Part shown: positions 57,891-64,000 of the stretch, piece after piece
How the letters are laid out: each line of letters starts with the position of its first letter
How positions within the stretch are numbered: position 1 is the first letter of the stretch
Source: Opitutus sp.
GTDB taxonomy: Bacteria; Verrucomicrobiota; Verrucomicrobiia; Opitutales; Opitutaceae
NCBI GenBank assembly: GCA_024998815.1
Contig: JACEUQ010000001.1
Span: forward strand, 1,240,001-1,304,000
Length of the DNA stretch: 64,000 nt
Reading direction: 5' to 3'
Translations under genes and position numbers: made by a program
Notes under the pieces: generated by a model
The model's database searches: none
Seen by the model: only the letters and a program-made list of their open reading frames with translations
What the model was told of the DNA's origin: nothing

Positions 57891-59432
57891 TCAGAACTTC
57901 AGCCCCAATTCGTCGACGCGTTTGCGCAGGGTGGCGCGGGTCATGCCGAGTTTCTCCGCCGCTTTGAGCAAGTTGCCGCCAGTCGCACCCAACACGCGCA
58001 CAATCATCTCGCGTTCAAGGCGCGTTAAAATCGGCTCGGCGTGCTGGCTTAACTCAACGTGCAAAAAGTCCAGCGCCCGCTCGACACTCAGCGGCGTGTC
58101 GCCGGCGGCGATGCTTTCGGCAACCACCTGGGCGGTGACCAACGCGGCGCTTTCCGCTGCCGCAGTGCGGGCAACTTCAAAGGGAGCTGCCGAGCCGCCA
58201 CTCGTCGCCGCCAACGCCGCCGAAACCGTCGATCCAGCGGACTCACGCACCTCCACGGGCAAATCCTTGAGCAAAATCGTATCGCCCTGGGCGATCACCG
58301 CGCTGCGATACACCACGTTTTCCAGTTCGCGCACGTTGCCCGGCCAGCGGTAACGCGTGAGCACCTCCATGGCCTCGGGCGCGACCTTGCTCGTGCGCGC
58401 CTTTTTCTGCTTCACCAGGTTTTGCAGGCAGAAATCCACGATCTGCGGGACGTCGGTGACGCGTTCGCGCAACGACGGCATGCGGATGCGCACCACGTTG
58501 AGCCGGTAATACAGGTCTTCGCGGAAGGTTTTTAACTTCACCATCTCCTCGAGATCCTTGTTGGTCGCCGCGAGGATGCGCACGTCGACCTTGATCGTTT
58601 CGGTACCGCCCACGCGCTGGATTTCGCCCTGCTGAAGCACGCGCAAAATCTTGGTCTGGGTGGCCAGCGCCATGTCGCCGATTTCATCGAGAAAAATGGT
58701 GCCGGCATCGCACAGTTCGAACTTGCCCAGGCGCTGGCCGGTTGCGCCGGTGAACGAGCCCTTTTCGTGGCCGAAGAGTTCGCTCTCAATCAAGTTGTCG
58801 GGAATCGCCGCACAGTTGACCGCGATGAAGGGTTTTCCGGCGCGGTGCGAGTGCTTCCAAATGGAGCGGGCGACCAGTTCCTTACCCGTGCCGCTCTCGC
58901 CGGTGATCATCACCGTCACGTCACTGGCCGTCACCTGGCCGATGGTTTTAAACACGTCCTGCATCACGGGCGAAGAGCCGACGATGCCCTCCTTGTAGTC
59001 ATCGCTGTTGATGGTCGGCTTGTAGTTCACCACCGCGCGCATGTCGGCGTGGGCCTTAAGGGCGGTCTCGGCGATGGTCAGCACCTTGGCCGGGTCAAAC
59101 GGCTTCATGAGGTAGTCAAACGCCCCGTATTTCATCGCCTCGATGGCGGTCTGGGCGGTGCCGAAGGCGGTCATCAACACCACGAGCTGCTTGGGGTTAA
59201 CCGCACGGATATGCTGGAGGGCCTCGATGCCGCTGATGCCGCTCATGCGAATGTCCAAAAAAATCAGATCGGGGGCAGGTCCTTTTTTAACCGCGGCAAC
59301 GCCGAGTTCGCCGCTGGCGGCCTCGCTCACCTGGTACTTTTTCGAAGACAGCACGCGTCCCAGCGAGTAACGCACTTCGGCGTCGTCATCGATGACAAGA
59401 ATGGAGGGAGGTCGGCTTGCGAGGTCGGACAT
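57891..59432 (-). CDS. NtrC-family sigma-54 response regulator
   Basis: I start at the ATG at 59432 (513 aa). Receiver domain with phospho-acceptor Asp60 ([10 protein letters not shown]); AAA+ domain with Walker A GESGTGKE (178-185), the sigma-54 loop GSFTGA (225-230; the usual form is GAFTGA) and [20 protein letters not shown] near 385; C-terminal Fis-type HTH ([19 protein letters not shown]). It should activate sigma-54 promoters after phosphorylation by an unseen kinase. Divergent from the site-2 protease. Confidence 0.93.
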   Translation of the reverse strand: MSDLASRPPSILVIDDDAEVRYSLGRVLSSKKYQVSEAASGELGVAAVKKGPAPDLIFLDIRMSGISGIEALQHIRAVNPKQLVVLMTAFGTAQTAIEAMKYGAFDYLMKPFDPAKVLTIAETALKAHADMRAVVNYKPTINSDDYKEGIVGSSPVMQDVFKTIGQVTASDVTVMITGESGTGKELVARSIWKHSHRAGKPFIAVNCAAIPDNLIESELFGHEKGSFTGATGQRLGKFELCDAGTIFLDEIGDMALATQTKILRVLQQGEIQRVGGTETIKVDVRILAATNKDLEEMVKLKTFREDLYYRLNVVRIRMPSLRERVTDVPQIVDFCLQNLVKQKKARTSKVAPEAMEVLTRYRWPGNVRELENVVYRSAVIAQGDTILLKDLPVEVRESAGSTVSAALAATSGGSAAPFEVARTAAAESAALVTAQVVAESIAAGDTPLSVERALDFLHVELSQHAEPILTRLEREMIVRVLGATGGNLLKAAEKLGMTRATLRKRVDELGLKF

Positions 59433-59526
59433 GCGCCTAGGTGTACGAGATTGAGGCCCGCTGACAAGAACACTGGCGAAACAGAAGAAAGCAGTGTTGC
59501 TTACCGCTCCCATGCTCAGCTGGTCC

Positions 59527-60288
59527 ATGAATTTATTTCGTATTCGCGGCATCCAACTTTCAGTGCACGTGAGTTTCATTCTGATGCTGGCTTACGTGGC
59601 GTGGGAGGGCTGGAGCAGCGCCGCTTGGCCGGGCGCGGTCTGGAGTGTGGCCTACATGCTCACGCTTTTTACCTGCGTCACCCTGCATGAACTCGGCCAC
59701 GCAGCCGCCGCCCGCTACTTTGGAGTGCGGGTCCCACGCATCCTCCTGCTGCCCATTGGTGGCATGGCCGAAATGGACTCGATACCGCGCCGCCCGCGTG
59801 AAGAAATCATCATCGCCCTGGCCGGACCGGCGGTGAATTACCTGATCATCGGTCTGCTGATGATCGTCGTGCGTTTTCCCGAAAACTGGGAGCCACTGGA
59901 TTTTTCATTCAGCTTTATGGAAATGGGCCGACACCTGATCGTGGTGAACCTGATCATGGGCGTGTTTAACCTGCTACCGGCCTTCCCCATGGACGGCGGA
60001 CGGGTGTTCCGCGCGTTGCTCGCCATGAAACTCAGCTACCTACGCGCCACCCAGATTGCCGTGGGCGTGGGCAAAGTCGTGGCGCTGGCGGGGGCCAGCT
60101 ACCTGATTTACCACGGCCAATACATGGGCGGCGTACTGTTTGTGTTCATCATCTACGCCGGCGAAACCGAGCTCAAGTCGGTCGTCCGCCTGGAACGGGC
60201 CGCGCAACACTGGCGCGACCTGCAGGCCCGCGCCTTCCCGCCCCCACCGCTTCGCCCCGACGAAAACGAGCCGCGCGGGATTTTTTGA
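59527..60288 (+). CDS. Site-2 protease-family membrane protease
   Basis: I start at the ATG at 59527 (253 aa); ATGs at 59494 and 59512 are alternatives. HELGH at 54-58 supplies two metal His and the catalytic Glu; [17 protein letters not shown] near 155 gives the Asp ligand. [15 protein letters not shown] is a typical S2P opening. It lacks a CBS pair and has a short soluble tail. Such proteases cut membrane proteins, often anti-sigma factors. Confidence 0.88.
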   Translation: MNLFRIRGIQLSVHVSFILMLAYVAWEGWSSAAWPGAVWSVAYMLTLFTCVTLHELGHAAAARYFGVRVPRILLLPIGGMAEMDSIPRRPREEIIIALAGPAVNYLIIGLLMIVVRFPENWEPLDFSFSFMEMGRHLIVVNLIMGVFNLLPAFPMDGGRVFRALLAMKLSYLRATQIAVGVGKVVALAGASYLIYHGQYMGGVLFVFIIYAGETELKSVVRLERAAQHWRDLQARAFPPPPLRPDENEPRGIF

Positions 60289-60359
60289 GTCCACCTCGGC
60301 CTGCCGCCGGTACTGCGCCCCCCCCCTTTTCATGTGGAGTTAACCGTTACCGCGTTCGC

Positions 60360-60923
60360 TCACCGAACCCGCTTGGCCCGCATTTTCTTTTTCAACTCCC
60401 CTGATTCCGATTCGCTGATTACGGCCTCGTAGCCCTGGCTAGAGGCGTTTGTTGCGATCAGTTTCCCCCCGACAAAAATCTGAACCAAAGACCCATGCGG
60501 CAACACCCCTTTGGCCGACACCACTTTATCCCGCCCTTTGGCCGTCGTTGATGGAACCCTTTTTTCGGGAGCGTAAATGAACTCTTCGGATTTAAAATTG
60601 TAGGTGTTGCCGGCACCGGACACCGCTTCGCCCTCCCGCGTCAGGGCTGTATTCAGAGTGATTTTCCCGTTAGCCACACTTTGGCCAAAAAAACAGGCCT
60701 TGATCGTTACCTTGCCATCGCAGTCACCGATTTTTTTTAACGTCACGGCAAGCGAGTTCATCCGGTTCGTTCCGCGTAATGGAACACCCGACTGAACCAC
60801 AGACAGGCTCAACTGCAGGGTGTTAATTGGCGGGAGATCAGGCCGAGATTCGCTCCGTTTAGGCTCAGCCACAGCAGGCAAACCACACAGCAAAAGCAGC
60901 AGCAGAAAAATCATGGGGATCAT
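60360..60923 (-). CDS. Secreted protein of unknown function
   Basis: I start at the ATG at 60923 (187 aa): MIPMIFLLLLLLCGLPAVA is a Sec signal with likely cut after AVA. The mature part is beta-rich and basic (AVTLKKIGDCDGKVTIKACFFGQ, two Cys that may pair) and ends KKKMRAKRVR. I do not recognise a family. Stands alone on the minus strand between two plus-strand genes. Confidence 0.7.
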   Translation of the reverse strand: MIPMIFLLLLLLCGLPAVAEPKRSESRPDLPPINTLQLSLSVVQSGVPLRGTNRMNSLAVTLKKIGDCDGKVTIKACFFGQSVANGKITLNTALTREGEAVSGAGNTYNFKSEEFIYAPEKRVPSTTAKGRDKVVSAKGVLPHGSLVQIFVGGKLIATNASSQGYEAVISESESGELKKKMRAKRVR

Positions 60924-61142
60924 ACATGAAAAGTCCGTGGGAACCGCCTTTGGTTCCGCCCCAGGTGAGGCGGCTTGAGCTCGGGCCAAACCTATCTGCA
61001 ACAAATCGCCCGGTAATCCCTAGCTGAAATCTGCGGCAACAGCCCTCCCGCCGATGGTCGACAACGGAAGGGGGAATGGGAATCGGGCGGGATATTTCAT
61101 TCGGCGGCTGGCGTTTTTCGGGAACCGCCTTTTCCTCCCGCC

Positions 61143-61826
61143 ATGCCGTCCACCCCCGCCACACCGGTTTTCTCGGTCACCGACGTCAGTAAAAACTACG
61201 GTGCGCGCCGGGTCCTCGATGCCGTCTCGTTTACGGTCGCCGCCGGCGAGCGCCTGGCGCTGACCGGGCCCTCCGGCAGCGGTAAAACCACCCTGCTCAA
61301 CTGCCTGGGCGGCGTGGACCGGCCCGACGCGGGCGAAATCACCCTCAACGGCCTGCGCATCGACCAGCTCGACAGCGACGGGCTGGCCCGGTTGCGCCGC
61401 GAACACGTCGGCACCGTCTTTCAGTTTTTCCACCTCCTGCCCACCCTCACCGCCGAGGAAAACATCGCCCTTCCCCTGCAACTGCTCGGCGTCGCCGCCC
61501 CCGAACGCCGCCTGCGCGTCGAGGTTATTCTTGAGCGCATCGGCCTGACTCACCGCGCCTCCGCCCTACCCGCTCAGCTCTCCGGCGGCGAACAGCAGCG
61601 CGTCGCCATCGCCCGCGCCCTGATTCACAAACCCGACCTAATTTTAGCCGACGAGCCCACAGGCAACCTCGATTCCGCCAACGGTGCCAACATCCTCGAG
61701 CTCCTGCGCGAATTGACCGACGAAACCCGCACCGCGCTGATTTTGGTTACCCACAGCGACGAGGCGGCTGCCATCTGTCAAAACCGCATCCACCTGCGCG
61801 ACGGCCGCATCGTTGCCCGCACATGA
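61143..61826 (+). CDS. ABC transporter ATP-binding protein (LolD/MacB-like)
   Basis: The 227-aa protein has Walker A GPSGSGKTT near 40-48, LSGGEQQRVAIARAL near 142 and Walker B LILADEPTGNLDS near 162, the pattern of the LolD/MacB/FtsE class that drives FtsX-like permeases. Its permease partner follows, but across 472 bp of hairpin repeats rather than directly. Confidence 0.92.
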   Translation: MPSTPATPVFSVTDVSKNYGARRVLDAVSFTVAAGERLALTGPSGSGKTTLLNCLGGVDRPDAGEITLNGLRIDQLDSDGLARLRREHVGTVFQFFHLLPTLTAEENIALPLQLLGVAAPERRLRVEVILERIGLTHRASALPAQLSGGEQQRVAIARALIHKPDLILADEPTGNLDSANGANILELLRELTDETRTALILVTHSDEAAAICQNRIHLRDGRIVART

Positions 61827-61841
61827 ACCTCGGGATCCCTC

Positions 61842-62230
61842 CAGTTTCCGGACGCCCCTTGCGTAGCCTCCGTGAGCTCACGCTCAAGGCCACACGCACC
61901 TCATCTCCCGTGGCCCCGAGCGTGAGCTCGGGATGTCGGCCCATTTCCGGACGCTCCTCACTTCGCCTCCTTGAGCTCACGCTCAAGGCCACATGCACCT
62001 CATCTCCCGTGGCCTCGAGCGTGAGCTCGGGATGTCGGCCCATTTCCGGACGCCCCTTGCGTAGCCTCCTTGAGCTCACGCTCAAGGCCACACGCACCTC
62101 ATCTCCCGTGGCCCCGAGCGTGAGCTCGGGATGCCGGCCCATTTCCGGACGCTCCTCACTTCGCCTCCTTGAGCTCACGCTCAAGGCCACATGCACCTCA
62201 TCTCCCGTGGCCTCGAGCGTGAGCTCGGGG
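61842..62230. repeat. Tandem REP-like array, A-B-A-B, four ~98-bp units
   Basis: Each unit has TTTCCGGACGC, a CCTTGAGC-type hairpin with tail CCAC, CACCTCATCTCC, then foot GTGG and a facing hairpin CCCCGAGC or CCTCGAGC/GCTCGGG. Units 1 and 3 share CCCCTTGCGTAGCC and CCCCGAG; units 2 and 4 share TCCTCACTTCGCC and CCTCGAG. So a two-unit block was duplicated. It lies between ATPase and permease genes of one operon. Confidence 0.9.
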
Positions 62231-62298
62231 CGTCTTAACCGAGCGGACCTCCTTTTACGGCGAAAAGCCCTTCAATGCCTCAACCGCGAGGTGCGCAC

Positions 62299-64000
62299 AT
62301 GAACGTGCCGCTGCTCACGTTTTTGCTGCGCCACTTCACGCTCCGCCACTGGCGGTTGGCGCCGAAGCAAAGCGCCCTGCTCGTCCTCATCCTCGCCCTC
62401 GGGGTGTCGGTTTTCGTCGCCGTGCGCCTGGCCAACCGCGCCGCCGTCAGCAGTTTTGCCAACTTCACCGACACCCTCACCGGCCAGAGCGACTGGGTGA
62501 TCGAGTCGCCCACCGGCAGTTTCCCCGAAAGCGTTTTGCCCGAACTGCGCGCCGCCCTCGGGTCTCGCCCGGTCCACATTATTCCATTGGTCGAAGTCAC
62601 CGGCGCAACCCCGCCCGAGGCGACCGACACCACCAAACTCGGCCGCACCACCTACACCCTGCTCGGGGTCGATCTGCTCGGCGTGGCCAACCTGGCGCGG
62701 GCCCAGGACCGCTCGTTTTTCCCCAGCGGTAACCAGGCGTTTTGGGAAACCTTTAACCGTGGCCCGCAGATCTGGATCAGCGCCGACTATGCCCCCACCC
62801 CGCCGACCGAAATCGCGCTCGTCATCGACGAAACCATCCGCGTGCTACCGGTCGCCGGGCTGATTCCGACCGCGCCCGACGCGCCCCGCGCCCCGGCCAC
62901 GTTGATGATCGCCGACCTCGCCGCGCTGCAAAAAATCAGCGGCAAAGTCGGTCGCATCGACCGGGTCGAATTCGTGGTCGAAGCCGGCCCGCGCCTGGAG
63001 CAACGCCGCGCCGAGGTCCGCGACGTCTTGGAAACCCTCGCACGCCCAGCCCCCGGCGCCGGTGAAACCACCCGCTGGACGGTCGCCCCGCCCGGCGCGC
63101 GCCGCGAGGCCGCCGAGGCGATGACCCGCGCCTTCAGCCTCAACCTCACGATCCTCTCGCTGATCGCGCTGCTCACCGGGTTGTATTTGATTTTTCAGGC
63201 TCTCGACGGTGCGGTGGTCCGCCGCCGGCCCGAGATCGCCATCCTGCGCTCGCTCGGCGTGGAGGAACGTGCGATTCGCCGCTTGTGGCTGGTCGAGTCC
63301 GCGCTGCTTGGGCTGGCCGGCGGAGCGCTTGGACTGGTGCTCGGCTGGGCTGGCGCGCAACTGGCGGTGCGCGCCGTCGCGCAAACCATTAACGCCCTCT
63401 ATTACGCCACCACCGTCGCGTCGGCCCAGCTCACGGTGGCCGAGATTTTCCTCGGCCTCGTGCTCGGCGTGGGCGCGGCACTGGTCGCCGGTTTTTGGCC
63501 GGCCCGCGAAGCCGCCCGCACCCCGCCCGCCCAGGTTTTACAACGCGGCGCGCGCCCCGCCGCCGGCCCGCGCCTCGGTAGCAATCTCGCACTCGGCCTC
63601 GGGTTTGTCGCCGCCGGCATCCTCTGCGCGCAACTTCCGCCCTTGCCCTTGGCCGGCGGCGGACGCTTCCCCCTGGCCGGATATGCGGCGGCGTTTTTAT
63701 GGATTTTTGGCGTCGGGGTCGTCGCGGCCTTTCTCTTGCCTCCGCTGGCTCGGTTGGCGCGCGGACTGGGCGAGCGCTCTGTGAGCGTTAAAATCGCCCT
63801 CGGTCACCTTCGCCTGCCCTCGGGACGGCACCGGTTGGCGGCGGCCGCCTTGGTGTGCGCCATCGGCATGACCGCCGGCATGACCATCCTGGTGGCGAGC
63901 TTTGAACAGACCATGCAGGGCTGGGTGAAACGCGCGTTGCAGGCCGATCTCTACATCAGCAGCGCTGGCGCCCAAAGCGCCTCGGCCCAGAACCGGATCT
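62299..64000 (+). CDS. ABC transporter permease, FtsX family (runs off the window)
   Basis: The ATG at 62299 opens a frame still open at 64000 (567 codons so far). An N-terminal membrane segment (SALLVLILALGVSVFVAVRLA) is followed by a large periplasmic MacB-like domain (~45-270), then FtsX segments (LNLTILSLIALLTGLYLIFQAL, ALLGLAGGALGLVLGW, EIFLGLVLGVGAALVAGF) with the coupling block RRRPEIAILRSLGVEERAIRRLWLVE. A second set of segments begins near 440, so the full protein probably has the duplicated FtsX layout. Partner of the ATPase at 61143; may move lipoproteins or lipids. Confidence 0.88.
   Translation, partial: MNVPLLTFLLRHFTLRHWRLAPKQSALLVLILALGVSVFVAVRLANRAAVSSFANFTDTLTGQSDWVIESPTGSFPESVLPELRAALGSRPVHIIPLVEVTGATPPEATDTTKLGRTTYTLLGVDLLGVANLARAQDRSFFPSGNQAFWETFNRGPQIWISADYAPTPPTEIALVIDETIRVLPVAGLIPTAPDAPRAPATLMIADLAALQKISGKVGRIDRVEFVVEAGPRLEQRRAEVRDVLETLARPAPGAGETTRWTVAPPGARREAAEAMTRAFSLNLTILSLIALLTGLYLIFQALDGAVVRRRPEIAILRSLGVEERAIRRLWLVESALLGLAGGALGLVLGWAGAQLAVRAVAQTINALYYATTVASAQLTVAEIFLGLVLGVGAALVAGFWPAREAARTPPAQVLQRGARPAAGPRLGSNLALGLGFVAAGILCAQLPPLPLAGGGRFPLAGYAAAFLWIFGVGVVAAFLLPPLARLARGLGERSVSVKIALGHLRLPSGRHRLAAAALVCAIGMTAGMTILVASFEQTMQGWVKRALQADLYISSAGAQSASAQNRI

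Noticed and set aside
61842-62230. Possible CRISPR array
   Set aside because: Units are ~98 bp with internal inverted hairpins and near-identical in-between sequence; there are no unique spacers and no cas genes.

Overview
The window looks like a chromosome segment of a GC-rich Verrucomicrobiota bacterium, probably an Opitutaceae relative. This placement is an inference: it rests on high GC, few Shine-Dalgarno sites, GTG starts, many lineage-style intergenic palindromes, and recalled family resemblance, not on a search. Housekeeping genes flank a ~24 kb integrated phage-like element.

Left flank (1-4.5 kb): a short membrane protein, a secreted 644-aa protein of unknown function, a one-chain ABC exporter (ATPase plus permease), and a convergent secreted thioredoxin-like protein. 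A complete 1,807-bp insertion sequence with inverted ends and a 6-bp target duplication (TAAATA) lies at 4555-6361.

Phage-like element (about 6.4-30.4 kb, nearly all on the minus strand): tyrosine integrase beside tRNA-Ser(GCU), an excisionase-like HTH protein, two unknown genes, a replication/recombination block (Sak4-like ATPase, DnaQ-like exonuclease, DUF669-like protein, SF2 helicase, primase-helicase, resolvase-like nuclease), two small regulators, a PIN/AbrB toxin-antitoxin pair, a 1.5-kb gene-free GC-rich stretch with a large inverted repeat, then a Mu-like head module (TerS, TerL, portal, protease, two cement proteins, major capsid protein). The head operon ends at a terminator right after the capsid gene. 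I see no tail, connector or recognisable lysis genes. Where tails would be expected there is instead a plus-strand two-gene cassette: a GNAT-PIN multidomain protein translationally coupled to an ASCH protein. This is either a tail-less satellite that makes its own capsids or a prophage that lost its tail half and gained a cargo cassette.

Right flank (30.4-64 kb): acylphosphatase plus an ABC transporter operon; sulfate activation (cysC, cysD, cysN); menaquinone (menA, a 4HBT thioesterase); pyrimidine synthesis (pyrR, pyrB, pyrC); CtaG; fabD; apaG; a beta-CASP nuclease; a BASS-type transporter; trpF; a DegT-family aminotransferase; a DUF374 acyltransferase; scpB-pheA; dGTPase; an NtrC-type regulator; a site-2 protease; and a LolD/FtsX-type ABC transporter running off the end.

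Two points stand out in this flank. First, two different GxxExxY (PDDEXK_3) nuclease genes, one between cysD and cysN and one between pyrC and pyrB, are each framed by their own terminal inverted repeats, as if each were a ~0.5-kb mobile cassette. Second, a REP-like hairpin family (foot GTGG, 8-bp stem, TCAC/GTGA loop) fills many intergenic gaps, including a four-unit A-B-A-B array inside the last ABC operon.
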